Assembly (NCBI RefSeq): GCF_000003815.2 | Contig: NC_049996.1 | Span: 6,964,131-7,028,130 of the forward strand | Direction: 5' to 3' | From: Branchiostoma floridae | Lineage: Eukaryota; Chordata; Leptocardii; Amphioxiformes; Branchiostomatidae | Length of the DNA: 64,000 nucleotides | Part shown: positions 1-11,177 of the stretch, one piece after another | Layout of the letters: the number at the start of each line of letters is the position of its first letter | Numbering within the stretch: the first letter of the stretch is position 1 | Position numbers and translations under genes: made by a program | Notes under the pieces: generated by a model | The model's input: only the letters and a program-made list of their open reading frames with translations | The model's database searches: none | What the model was told of the DNA's origin: nothing

Positions 1-52
1 TAGCCCCCGAGGCGTCGCCAAAAATTTGAAACATATGCTACCCTCCCCCCAG

Positions 53-885
53 GTGCGGAGCGGACCCTAGCGGGTTCTACAGCGGCGCCAGGTGTGAGTT
101 GTACGCGCCACGTGCTCTGGTCATCCTGACAGCGGCCGGGGTGGGAGGGCTGCTGTTCGTACTGGTGTCCGTCCTGTCTGTCTGTCTGTGCGTCAGGAAC
201 AGGCTCAACCGACTGGACAAGTGAGTCTATATACACTGTTGTACATTTTACACTGTTTTTGTATTCCGTACACCGATGAGGTGAGGTGAGATATCTAAAT
301 CCATTGAAATACATGAAATGCAATACTATGCAATGTATCCTCACAGAAGTAAGTGTCGTGCAAAAATCATAAATCATATCATATCTATTGCATGTTTTCT
401 CAACATTTATAACGATTCATAATTTGGTATCGATTTCTCCGTTTTTGTAGGGAGAAAGGGTTCCATCACCAGGACATGACAGAAACCTTCTCCAGTCTTC
501 AGAACGGGCACGGGTCGGGCTCTCCCCCGGACTGCGGCTGGACCAAAGACCCGCCTAAAATATCGTCCGACCAGGTCTGTTATATACGTTATATAGTTAT
601 TACGATCTTTTATAGTTCTTTATCACAGTCACTCAAGCTGTAGTCCAGACATAACAATTAAAATTAAGCTTCACGTAGCTCATAACAAGTCTCTATATTT
701 GGAAAGTTGACTAATCTTAAAGAAAACTTTTGTAATTAACAAACTGACTAAACGTATTTGTGCCGGCCAACTGCTTGCAAATTCTGTTCTATGACCTAAA
801 GAGTCTGAAAATAAACTGTTGACACTTATATCTTTTGCAGGAGTTCAAGCTTCCGAGGCCATCGGTGACCACCAACTTCGACTAG
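53..885 (+). CDS. EGF-like single-pass membrane protein, last three exons (5' part outside window)
   Basis: Three exons join in frame: 53-220, 451-574 and 841-885 (stop TAG at 883-885). The first has an AG acceptor after a C-rich tract and encodes the end of an EGF-like module (CGADPSGFYSGARC, spacing as in the last EGF cysteines). A hydrophobic span of about 25 residues follows (LVILTAAGVGGLLFVLVSVL), then basic residues (RNRLNRL), so the protein ends as a type I membrane protein with the C terminus in the cytoplasm. The tail of about 56 residues (ending PRPSVTTNFD) has no domain I recognise. Junction phases (2, then 0) match exactly. Mucin-like or SEA/EGF adhesion proteins share this end, but the upstream exons needed to decide are missing. 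The exon structure is secure; the family is not. Confidence 0.75.
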
Positions 886-1600
886 AAACCATGGGAACTG
901 GACTTTTAACTAGCTATAGGGCCTGCAGAATCTGTTCGGCAGTTAAGGCAGTTTTCCAGAGGACCAGAGTAGAGTGATCATAGCCGAATAACGCAGTGCT
1001 AATCAAGTGACAGAAACTTCTCTTATCTACGGAGATCAAACTTGGAATACGTAAAATTACTGTTCGTACATGAATCTCTACATTATTTAACTAACTAGAA
1101 GCTTCTAGTATCATGTAGTGTACTGTCAAAGGAAGAGGCTAAGCATTCTCATGTATACAGTAGTTATAATATAACGTTGTGAGTTGAAAGAATACATAAT
1201 AGCATGTCAATATTAGTAAATAGAAAATGCTGTATGTTTTGCACAAATAAACCAATAGACCAAACTACTTTCACGCCTTGTCCTACTAGTAAATGATCCT
1301 ATAACTGGCACAAAAGAAAAGGGAATATGTAAAAGTTACAACACTACAATAGTTATCTCAGTATTGCAAGCAAGCTTCCTGCATGAGTATCTTCAGTGTT
1401 TGTTTACTTGCCAGGCTTGTTCTCGGGTAAAAGACAATTTCAAATCTCGGCGCTCCGTGACTTAATTAGAGGTCAGAGAGCAGGGTCAAACTTTGTACAA
1501 ATAACACAAAGTAGTACACAAGTAAGTCCAACTACATGCAAAACAAATTCAGAGACGGTTCGGATTATGAATGAAAACAGTATCTGTCAACAAAGGCAGA
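886..1600 (+). other. 3' UTR and convergent intergenic stretch
   Basis: This holds the 3' UTR of the EGF-membrane gene, with an AATAAA signal at 1246-1251 about 360 bases past its stop. It runs up to the stop codon of the minus-strand LRR/death-domain gene, so the two genes converge here. I see no further gene. Confidence 0.6.
1246..1251 (+). promoter_or_regulatory. polyadenylation signal AATAAA
   Basis: This is a canonical AATAAA hexamer downstream of the stop at 883-885 and the only perfect one on the plus strand before the next gene. It fits the EGF-membrane gene. Confidence 0.6.
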
Positions 1601-3251
1601 TCAATGCTCTTCCATAAGAAAGCTATACTTGTCAAAGTCAATAGCAGGTTCAAACGTTTCAAGCCCCAAAATAAGTTGACCAATAGTGGCATTTGACCCA
1701 TTTTGGTCCTTCCACTGTAAAAACATGTTAAAGCATTGTTGGCGCACGTTAAGAATGTTATCATGACGGATTCTGACGACGTCAATGTTAGCTAACCCGA
1801 GTTGGATGGCTAAAGACTCCCACACATCCAAAACTTTTCCAGCCAGCCTATTTAAGTCCTGCTCAGTAACAAGTCTCACGGCAACATGGCATGGTGGTGA
1901 TAGCTGTTGGCTCTGAACACTGCGCGAAGCAGAGGCCCCACTGGGAACGTCCGGGACAGCGGCTGCTTTTCGGTGTATGCCTTTGAAAATACACAAAATA
2001 GGATGTCGTTAATTTGTAATCCAATGGTCATTTTTTTGTACAAAATCTTTTAAATCTTTATTCATTATATACCACTTTGCAGACTTGAAACAACAAAGTC
2101 TGAATTATGATGGTATTTACATGTACATACGTACACACAATACTGGAGAATTGCTTGAAAACTTAGATGGCTGTGTGGTTTTAAAAAAGTCCATATTTAT
2201 CAATAATCATACATACTAATTATTATAAATGTATTAATCGAATTAGAATATCACCAGACAACAGTATAAATTTGTATCTGTTTTGAAGTAAATGATAAGT
2301 TTTAAATGTAATGGCATTGCAATTGAATTTGAAGGGCGCATAAAGGACGACATACATACTTGGTTTTCCATAAAGTGATTCCGTAGCCTGTGGTGTAGAT
2401 GAAGACTGTGGTAACTTTGGTTCGGTATCACCATGTTCGTAGTTAGCTTGCCTCACATTGCCTATAGTGTCGGACCCGTTAATCTGTACATATCCTTGCC
2501 GAATAGTTTCAGACGAATTCCTTGAAGTTCTCATGCACCACCAAAACAGAACTACGCATGTAATTGTTTGCATTATCATAGTACTCACAGCTATAATCAG
2601 CATTAGATACCCCCATTTAAGTCTGCACCAATAATCTGTGATATCAGGAACATCTTTGATATCTTTCGACGAGTTGTGACAATGAACTCCTTCCCATACT
2701 TTTGGTTTAAGTTTCACTTGTTCTTGTAACCACTTAATATTACATGTACAGTTAAACAATCCATCACTACAGTCACATATATCACTGTCCAACCAGATAC
2801 CACCACAGTCACAATTCAACGGGTTACCCATTAGACTCACTGCCGTAAGTTGTTTTGTTATTTTCCCAAACAATTTTGGAGAAATAATTGTTAGTTCATT
2901 GTTTCCCAAGTCCACCTCAGTAAGGTTCCTAAACTCATCCAACGTCCCATTTATCTGGCGAATTTTATTAGACGACAAGACCAATCCCTCTAGTCGAGTG
3001 AAATTATACAAGTCACTTAGGTTCAGTAAAGGTAGGTTGTAGTTGGTAAGTGTCAGGTTTGAAGAATCAGTCGGTAGCCCCTCAGGTAGAATCGTCGAAT
3101 TATGGCCGTCACAGATTACCGAATGGTATGTACAACTGCAGTTCTTGGGACAGTCAGAAGAGGGCGACGGGCCAGATTCAGCGACGACCAGCAAGACAAG
3201 GTAAAAGAGCACGCCTGCTATTAACGATGTAGCTGCCTTGATTGAGAACAT
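1601..3251 (-). CDS. LRR transmembrane receptor with cytoplasmic death domain (two coding exons)
   Basis: Exon 1 runs 3251 to 2360 and exon 2 runs 1980 to 1601 (stop TGA). The donor GTATGT (2359-2354) and acceptor TTTCAAAG (ending 1981) join in phase 1, giving 423 residues. In order: a signal peptide of about 25 residues; a cysteine-rich LRR N-cap (CPKNCSC); about three LRRs (LEGLVLSSNKIRQI, LTEVDLGNNELTII); an LRR C-cap with extra cysteines (NPLNCDCGG); a membrane span near residues 215-240; a cytoplasmic linker; and, from exon 2, a death domain (LNRLAGKVLDVWESLA, then FLQWKDQNGSNATIGQL). An acceptor-like TTTTGCAG two bases before the ATG implies an upstream non-coding exon. The neighbour at 5025-6074 is a paralogue. 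Death domains bind adaptor death domains, so signalling to NF-kB or apoptosis is likely; the ligand is unknown. Failure to splice would give a form without the death domain, ending at 2223. Confidence 0.85.
2057..2062 (-). promoter_or_regulatory. possible intronic polyadenylation signal (AATAAA on minus strand)
   Basis: TTTATT on the plus strand reads AATAAA in the direction of the LRR/death-domain gene. It lies in the intron between the membrane exon and the death-domain exon, about 160 bases past the stop (2223) that unspliced transcript would use. It could end a short isoform; this is inferred from position only. Confidence 0.35.
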
Positions 3252-3356
3252 GTCTGCAAAAGAGAATATTTCATTTATAATGACAGAAAACTGTCGGTTG
3301 ATACGTGAACATTGATTTCCATTTAGATATCTGATGCGTATGAATTACGTAGTCTT

Positions 3357-3588
3357 TATACCCCGTCACATGTTNNNNNNNNNNNNNNNNNNNNNNNNNN
3401 NNNNNNNNNNNNNNNNNNNNNNNNNNNNNNNNNNNNNNNNNNNNNNNNNNNNNNNNNNNNNNNNNNNNNNNNNNTGGGGGGGGGGGGGACTCTGTCATCA
3501 CTTCGTCGGCATCAGGGTCATGCCTTTTCGTAATTTAGAGCTCGCAGACTCGTCGTCCGATCGATTTTCGCTACATGTGACGGGGTCA
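3357..3588. mobile_element. inverted-repeat element interrupted by an assembly gap (copy 1)
   Basis: The left end reads TATACCCCGTCACATGT. The right end (3560-3588), read on the other strand, is GACCCCGTCACATGTAGCG, followed by AAAATCGATCGGACGA. The same ends bound the second gap at 43116-43215. The interior is 100 N (3375-3474) plus a G run (3475-3488). It is probably a short non-autonomous DNA transposon. Confidence 0.65.
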
Positions 3589-4700
3589 TTAGCAACCTAT
3601 GTTGAAACACAAATTTGAACTGCTCGAACAAGCTTGATTCCACCACAGTGACCCTTTACACAGATTCACACGAACAATTTATATGGTTTCTCAAGAAACC
3701 AACAACTTCCAATACGTAAGGGGATCATAGAGAACAGAAATCTATCCCTGGTTTACTGTATGGCCGTTAAACGGTAAGGGTTGCACAACTACACTGGCTA
3801 TTACGAAGGGCTAAACAATGAAAATATTTTAGACGATTGTCTCTTATCATCAAATGATATTAATAAATGGTCTATATAACGGTATTATCCGAATGTGACC
3901 TACCAAAATCTGCGTGAATCTTACCTGGGAAAGCTTGCTCTGCGCACAAGTTAATCTAAGGTTTGTTTGTACATGTATTTGTTACGTCAACCAGCTTTCA
4001 CACGAGCCGTCGTGGACAAACGTCGGGCACAAAAAGTTTAAGTCCTCCACCACACCATGCACACGACACAAGGCACAGGACAACTACGCGAAATAGCGTG
4101 TTCTTCCCACACGGTAGCGTCCGACAAGTGCTCTGCTGATAGTCAACTGCAGACCGAGTCAGAGTTTAGTGTTAGCTCGATAGAGTGTCAGATTTCAGTG
4201 AGTCACACAAATGCAGGTGTCAGCAAATTCACGACCTTGTATCCCTCTTCGACTTTGTAATCTTTATGATCACAGCAGTCGGCGTCATGATAGAAATATA
4301 CACGCTTTAATGATTTTTCCTTTGACTGCCTTTAAACGTGAATTCTGCAAATTGCAGAGATTTTACATGGACAAAGCAAAGATCGAGGAGAAAATTATGA
4401 ACTCAATCAGTCGATAATTACGTTGTATTCATATTACGATGATGTATATCTAAAGTAATTTACAGATTGGGTGAATAAATCTTCCCAGACATACGAATTT
4501 ACACACTGGAAATCATAATGTACTTTAGGTTCCCAGTACTAAGGGTCCAGTACGTACAGAAATATAGTTGAGTCAACTCGTAAACGGAACAATCGTCAAT
4601 GGAGGATTATATAGAGAACAATAATAATAACAACCCTGAAGCTAATTGGATGTTTCGGGCGTTTTCCTGAATTCTGTATTGTGACGGCCATTATCAATGG
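3589..4700. other. intergenic, no gene seen
   Basis: The stretch lies between the 5' side of one LRR/death-domain gene and the 3' side of the next. The ORFs present are short, lack domain features and have no splice partners. It may hold the non-coding first exon of the gene at 1601-3251, which I could not place. Confidence 0.4.
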
Positions 4701-4703
4701 ATG

Positions 4704-4783
4704 TATTACTAGTATTACTACTACTACTACTCCCACTACTACTACTTCTGCTACTACTACTACTATTACTACTCACTACTACT
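4704..4783. repeat. (ACT)n trinucleotide microsatellite
   Basis: This is an imperfect run of ACT triplets with a few TCC, TCT and ATT interruptions. It lies downstream of the receptor at 5025-6074. The serine-rich minus-strand ORF over it is a by-product of the repeat. Confidence 0.9.
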
Positions 4784-5024
4784 TTGGTGCCAGTACATAC
4801 CCCTGTTATATGAAAATGTAGTGATATGCATATTAGCAATGAGAAAAAGAAGGAAAATGTTTAGATATCGTATATCTTTACTTGTACTAAAGTGGCAATA
4901 AAATACAAGATACTCCATGATACTCCATTATTTCTACCTCAATGGGAATGTTATGACATTGTAGATGTCAGGAATATCGACAACAGATGATGAATGTATA
5001 ACAGACGGATTAGTTTATATCTCT

Positions 5025-6074
5025 TTATTGTATGTTCCCTATTAGTGGTGTATAACTACTACAGCTACGATTATCACATTCTCTTAGAAACTCATATTTG
5101 TCCTTGTCAAGGCTTCCCTCGTCAAATGACTTTAGTCCTTGAATGAGATTTCCAACAGTGGCGTCATTGCATTTCTTTTCCTTCCAAAGTTTTAGCATGT
5201 CAGAGATTTGTCCGAGTGTATTACCTGGACGGTCCGATTTACATCTATCTACTTCAGCTGTCGTGATGCCGAGATGGATGGCCAAATGTTCCCATTCTTT
5301 TCCCAGCTTCCTGGCCAATGTATTCAGCTGATTGTCAGCGACCAGGTCTGGCCTGTTAATGGTCTTTTTCTTGTACCAACATCGGCAGAACAGAATCGGA
5401 ACAAGTATCAAACCGAGATATATTATAGTAAGATACCAACAATGTTTTGTCCTGCACCAAAAATCTTCGATGTCAACTTTGCTAATGGCAGTGTCTTTGG
5501 ATGAACCATGATGGCAATATGCTCCTTTCCATATGTCTGGGTACGATTTCACCTGTTTTTGTAGCCACTTTATATTACATTCGCATATGTAATTTGTACA
5601 GTCACATATATCACCATCTAGTAGAATACCACCACAATCACAATTGAGCGGGTTGCCCTTTAGACTCACCAGTCCGAGTCGTTTCACTGTATTTCCAAAC
5701 AATTTCGGGGAAAGGTTTGTCAGTTTGTTATTTTCAAGTTTCAGCTCTCTGAAAAGTGGAAACACCTCGAGTGTTCCTTTAATATGGCGGATTTTATTCG
5801 ATTGCACGTCCAGTGTTTCCAGAAGGGTCAAACTGCTTAGTTCCCAGAGATCCAGTTCAGACAGGTTGTATCCGGTAAGCGTCAGTGAAATAGTACTTCT
5901 TGGCAGTCCCACAGGGATACTGGTAGCGCCATAACCCGTACAAACAGTGAATGGCGGGTCAAGTTCACAGGAACAGTTCGCCGGGCACTCATAGTCAGAT
6001 AAAAGCTCACATTTAACGACGACCCAAACGGCAAGACAACAGAGGACCCAAACTACCACCGGATCAGTCGCCAT
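5025..6074 (-). CDS. LRR transmembrane receptor with cytoplasmic death domain (single exon)
   Basis: This is an uninterrupted ORF of 349 residues. It has a signal peptide of about 22 residues; an LRR N-cap (CPANCSCELDPPFTVC); LRRs (LETLDVQSNKIRHI, FRELKLENNKLTNL); and an LRR C-cap (NPLNCDCGG, WCRTKHC). A membrane span near residues 212-230 (YLTIIYLGLILVPILF) is followed by basic residues. The death domain is near residues 245-325 (LNTLARKLGKEWEHLAIHLG; MLKLWKEKKCNDATVGNL). It is clearly paralogous to the gene at 1601-3251, but here the membrane span and death domain share one exon with no intron and a shorter linker. The stop codon overlaps an AATAAA hexamer (plus-strand 5024-5029). The likely role is a cell-surface LRR sensor signalling through a death-domain adaptor; ligand and pathway are inferred. 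Confidence 0.88.
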   Translation of the reverse strand: MATDPVVVWVLCCLAVWVVVKCELLSDYECPANCSCELDPPFTVCTGYGATSIPVGLPRSTISLTLTGYNLSELDLWELSSLTLLETLDVQSNKIRHIKGTLEVFPLFRELKLENNKLTNLSPKLFGNTVKRLGLVSLKGNPLNCDCGGILLDGDICDCTNYICECNIKWLQKQVKSYPDIWKGAYCHHGSSKDTAISKVDIEDFWCRTKHCWYLTIIYLGLILVPILFCRCWYKKKTINRPDLVADNQLNTLARKLGKEWEHLAIHLGITTAEVDRCKSDRPGNTLGQISDMLKLWKEKKCNDATVGNLIQGLKSFDEGSLDKDKYEFLRECDNRSCSSYTPLIGNIQ

Positions 6075-6136
6075 GGTCTAGTACGTGTAACGACTAGCTG
6101 TGGAGAGTAGAGAACTGGCGTTCAGTTTGACTTCGA

Positions 6137-6145
6137 ATATATATA
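6137..6145 (-). promoter_or_regulatory. candidate TATA box of the single-exon LRR/death-domain gene
   Basis: An alternating TA tract (TATATATAT on the minus strand) lies about 65 bases upstream of the ATG at 6074. That leaves room for a short 5' UTR. The evidence is position and sequence only. Confidence 0.35.
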
Positions 6146-6149
6146 CATT

Positions 6150-8067
6150 ATGGGGAAAGACAGACAGACTAGCAAAAAGAATGCATGTCAACAGTTAGAT
6201 TTTTTTCTGAGAGTTTAGACACTTTTCTAACCTTAGATCTATTCTCGTTAACATTGATTTTGTACAGATCCTCCCCTGAAATAAAGTCTCAAGTATTTAA
6301 ATCAACAAAAAAACAGTGTTAAAAGTTATGGAAAACGTATGCGGGTTCACTAGGTAGGAGTCGACAGGTCGGAAAATTACTACTTCAACAATTAGTGTAA
6401 CATTTTATCAGCAAGCGAAGAAGCACGTGACCTGTTCAGTACTTTGGACAACTTACCTTTAGTTAGACAATCTGGCGTGCGCAAAGTGTAACTTCAGCTT
6501 TGTTTGTAGGAGTTCAATTCCTGATAACCGCAAGTGTTGGAACCGTAGGCGAATTTCTCTAGTTTTACTTACCCAAACATCTGTACCCACTAGCTAGTTG
6601 AATCAGAGTGGCTGACTCTCTAATGGTTGCTCTGGCAAGTTGTGGCTTGACGATCAGAAGCAAGTCAAGAGTACATTTATAAGTGGCTCGTATCAGTTCA
6701 GTTTGTGCAGTCAGGCACTCTCAGCATCTATAAATTTCGACTTTGTGATCTACATATTGATCATACCAGTCAACCCGTGGGAAAAGAAAACACCACATTT
6801 GTTCCCGTTATTCCTTACTTAGCGTGAGCATTATAAGCTATGACTTATAAACCCCTGTAACAATCCAAATGACTTTCATAATGTTTGTTGTTCTTATGGC
6901 CGGCTGATGTTACATACCGTCTGTTGACATTTTTTTTTCGTGTATGTTTTTGTGTACTTATTTTCGAAATGGCGCCACTTGAACAAAAAATGACTAAAAA
7001 CAATTGATTTTTATAGCTATAGTATAACTAGTATATAGGCATATACATGTTGATATGTGTTAAATTTCATACTTACCGTAAAGTTATGACCCAAAATTTG
7101 GATATAGCTTATACGAAAATAACTATATACGATATTTGCACAAGATACAATCATGATATATTAGATGACATTTTGAATGCACACATGATAATAGCAATCA
7201 CTAGTTAAGAAACTCTTCAATCCGTATTGGCTTTTAGCACCGTGTAAATTTACTGCATTATAATGCTAAGAACGATGGCTAAGATTTTGTCTCACCTCCC
7301 ATTGTCTCCAGTTGCCAATCATTCATGCAAAAGGCTTTGATGTGGCCGCTATCTTTGTACAAAGACTCCAAGGTGGGCCATGGGGCTCTACCCTTTTACC
7401 TTTTTACCTAGACCTTTACCCCGCAAAAGTATCACGAGATAGATTGTCGTATTTATTGTCCAATTGAAATCTCTGATCGATTTTTAACAGGTGCACAGCC
7501 AAACATTTTTCAAACTAAGACAACACTGAACATTTTAAGTTTTCACCCACTATTTTAGCCACAATAGTGAAAAAGTATGACTTATGAAAAATCACGTTCA
7601 TAGTTTAACATTAATGTCGAAAGGTCCAAAGACTAAATGACTACTATATTATATAAATCATCATCCACACTTTATGTTTCACAAGTGGCAGTACACGTAC
7701 AATATAACCGACTGCGACATGAAAAATAAGACAGGTTTACCGTGAATAATGTAAAACACACTCAAAGAAAATAACGCACAACCCCGGGATATGGCAAAGA
7801 AACACAGGGTCACATCCCTAAGTGGCATGATGAACATTGAGCAATATATTCCTTGTTAACGTTGTATACGTCACAAAATGTTTGAACGTATTGATTGAAA
7901 TGATCCGTTAATGAACTCAATGTGAACATCTATATTGAATTATTTCCTCCCGAGCTTCTTATGCAGTTTATTGATTAACTAACTACCTTCCGTACATAGT
8001 GACAACTTTTATTTGTTTTTGTTTCATAGTGGTGACAGGATAGACGTGTAGCCATCCTTGAATCGCT
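6150..8067. other. intergenic, no gene seen
   Basis: This divergent spacer lies between the minus-strand receptor and the plus-strand TNF ligand. It presumably holds both promoters. No coding exon, RNA gene or clear mobile element was recognised. Confidence 0.4.
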
Positions 8068-10527
8068 ATGGCCGAAGAGAAACAACTACCAAAGGGATAT
8101 GACAACGATGTCACTCTAAAGGGGAATAGATGTGTAGAGAAATTGCCATGGCGTTTTCTGCAAGGTTTTCTACTCTGTGTTGTAATAGTTCTCGCGTACC
8201 GCAATGTGGTGGTAGAAAGGGAGAATGCGCGATTGTCTGAAAGGTTGCTGGTATTGGAAAGAAAGCTACAGGGATTGGACAGAAAGGTGCAAACCCTGTG
8301 GAACGAGGAAACACAGCCTGATAACGACGTAGATGTGAGAAACGGTCAGGTGAGAGGGCTTTGTTGTGTCTCTACGTGTCTTACAATGTAGGATCTTTGC
8401 TCATGAACCCATTTATTTTATTTTTAACATCCAATCCCAGGTGTTTGAGATTTGTAGCAATGCGCCTCTCGCAACAAATGATTTTTTTAAATCTTAAGAC
8501 TGTTGCCAAAATCCAAAACTACGATACAAAGCTATTGAGGAGGCATATTATAAAGTAACCTAGGCTGAACAAAACCCTAAGAGGCTTTTCGTACATGAAT
8601 TATATAAAATCTTATTTATAGCTTTCTGTGATGCCAGCTTTTTTTATGTCAATCATCGGATATATATTTCATTAACATTGGTTTCCTTGTGGATCACACT
8701 ATACAGCGCATATGTGTCATGTGTGGTTTGATATTTGTTTCTAGTAACAAATCGCTACATGGTTAACGAAGAAAACATCGCTAAGAGTATTGAACACTAC
8801 AAGACTATTGGGGAATTTTGTTGGACTGACTTTGAGCACCTTGATAATTAGTGCAAATATATACCTCAGATAACATGCTGTATGATTGGCATATATGCCA
8901 CATACAGAGTGTCCTTTTCTACCCTGATCAAAATACAACCGTGAAAAACATACAGATCGATGTGTCCCTACTTAGTATGGTCGATATCATAAGTATTCGG
9001 CCTGATATATATATATATATCTACCGATACATGTATGTGGAGTATTTTGCATTTGCTGGAATGGCATATGACATGATTTTCAGTTAAGTTAGCAATTTTA
9101 TCTTGGAGAGGCGTTGTATCGTTGTGTATGGAGTATATGTATGTAACAGTCATTCTACCTCTACAAAAAAGGCTGTGTTGTATACACGCAAGTGACCTTG
9201 AAAATCAGTAAAGCAACATTGGTTAGATGAACGGGATTAGGATTAGTCCTTAGGATACACAAAAAAAAGATAGTTAAGAGACAGCTATATGAATTATAGA
9301 TGGTGCAGAAGACAGTTATATGAATCATATAGTTATATGGCTATGACATTTAGAATTCTCTGGCCATTTTCGGAAGCCTGAGGATTTCCCGTACAGATTG
9401 CAGAGACTTGAAATTTTTTTTTCAGATCAACGTCAACTATGAGGACACAGACACCAAAAGGATGAAACGAGATGAACCGCTGGAAGAAGGTAGAGGCGCA
9501 AATCACTTAGTATTTCTTAATGAAAATGAAATCCTATATTGGATGGATACATATCTAGTACATGTCCATTACGAGATTAGAGGTTCATCTGTGATGGTTG
9601 ATAATATGAACAAATATTACGCTTTAATAGTTATCACACACTATTTTTTCTATCATTTCGTGGTAAACGGAATCTCTATTGAATTGAATTGATTTGTTTG
9701 TTTTATTGTTTTATGACAATAGGAAAACTTCCTTATGTCGAAGAACAACACGAGGGGCAACGAGTAAGTTGATGTACTGAGTTGAAACACTTTTGTCCAG
9801 GTTCTGTTTTGGTTACATGTTAACATGGGAGGCAACGTTTTTGAAGAGCAACACATTTATGATTGCATGTGAGATATTTGAAAGTTTGTAATATTACAAC
9901 TTAATCTATGTAGTTTAACTAACAACGTGTCCGTTTTGTATATTTTCTCACTGTAGGAGGATGTGATAGGTGTTCATGTTGAGGCTCATTCAGGTAAGAG
10001 TAACAGTGAAGGAGATCCTAAATACCAAAGCCGAAGTACTAGCATGTACTAAAATTTTATTAGAAAAGTTGTCTATGTCACCAAGTAACATGTCAAGCAA
10101 TTGTCACTGTCAGTACAAAGGTATGGATATACTAGTGGCTGAATTGCTACTTCTTACTTTATTTCTATGTTCAGATGAGCAATCCCAGGATCCAGAAAAG
10201 AAGGACTACAAAATTCCTAGTAAGTTTTCATTTAAGTGTTTTCCATTTGTTGTTTTGGCCTTTTCTCACTGCTACGGTTCGTTTGACATTGGTTATTACA
10301 AATGCATGGTACTTTTTGTCACTTTTTTAGATATTGCTGTGAAGCCTTGTGTGATTATAAAGTAAGCAAATGTAATCTGTTATGTTAGAGGGCCATGACA
10401 TCCTGACCAAGTGGCGCCCTCTCAGGGACCCGGGTGAGGGATTCCATCTTCTAGATGGACAGCTCTACGTGAAAAGGACTGGTCTTTACTTCATCTATAG
10501 CCAGGTCTGTGCCTGTGTGTGTGTGTT

Positions 10528-10578
<51 letters not shown>

Positions 10579-11139
10579 TTGTGTGTGTGTGTGCGCGTGT
10601 GTGCGTGTGTGTGCGTGTGTGTGTGCGTGTGTGTGTGTGCGTGTGTGTGTGTGCATGTGTGTGTGTGCGTGTGTGTGTGTGCGTGTGTGTGTGTGTGTGT
10701 GCCTACGTGTGCGTATGTGTGATAAGGGAGCACTTTTCGTTTTTAATTTCCTGCAATTTTGACAGCACTTTTACGAATTTGTGTTGTGGGAAATTGTGAC
10801 TCATTGTTTGTATTTCAGATCCTTTATATCGATGATCCCAACGCAGTGCCTGGGATAGAGGCAACTAACCACTCAGTCGTTGTGGACAAGAACGTTTTCC
10901 TGACCTGCGTTCATTCTATGGTATCAAATCCTCCTTGGGACACTTGCTTCACAGCAGGTATCATGGCCCTTGAGGCTGGCAGCGCTATCGCCATTAGCAT
11001 GAAATGTGATGAGTGTTACATTTCCCTTAGTAGCGATGCTACATTCTTTGGTGCCGTTATGCTCAAGGAAACCGAGCAAAAATCGTCTTCAACCTTTGAC
11101 TTTGTGAGCATGTTTTTCGAAAACAAACAGATACACTGA
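8068..11139 (+). CDS. TNF-superfamily ligand, type II membrane protein, seven exons
   Basis: Exons are 8068-8349, 9426-9489, 9723-9763, 9957-9993, 10175-10219, 10389-10504 and 10819-11139. All junctions are GT/AG, and the total of 906 nt gives 301 residues with no frame break. A short basic cytoplasmic segment precedes a membrane anchor near residues 30-46 ([15 protein letters not shown]). A charged heptad-like stalk follows ([19 protein letters not shown]), then a furin-type motif RMKR (106-109), so shedding is likely. The TNF homology domain spans the last exons: [10 protein letters not shown], the conserved GLYFIYSQ strand, and a C-terminal [12 protein letters not shown] (the F-F-G-A-V strand typical of the fold). 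Two extracellular cysteine pairs are plausible. The furin site and strand motifs recall the EDA/BAFF/TWEAK group, but subfamily was not resolved. A GT microsatellite lies in the last intron. LRR/death-domain receptors flank the gene. Confidence 0.88.
10513..10722. repeat. (GT)n microsatellite with GC interruptions, about 210 bp
   Basis: A long GT run with TT and GC interruptions starts a few bases after the donor of TNF exon 6 (10505). It produces spurious Cys/Val ORFs on the plus strand and His/Thr ORFs on the minus strand. Confidence 0.95.
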
Positions 11140-11177
11140 TCAGCCATGCAATGCACAAAATTAACATTAGTCTCAAT

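Noticed and set aside
3271..3618. ORFs spanning the N run
   Set aside because: Their continuity depends on unknown bases, and the flanks are transposon ends.
10382..10762. Long Cys/Val and His/Thr ORFs across the GT repeat
   Set aside because: They are produced by the microsatellite in the TNF intron. Only the first part (10389-10504) is coding, as TNF exon 6.
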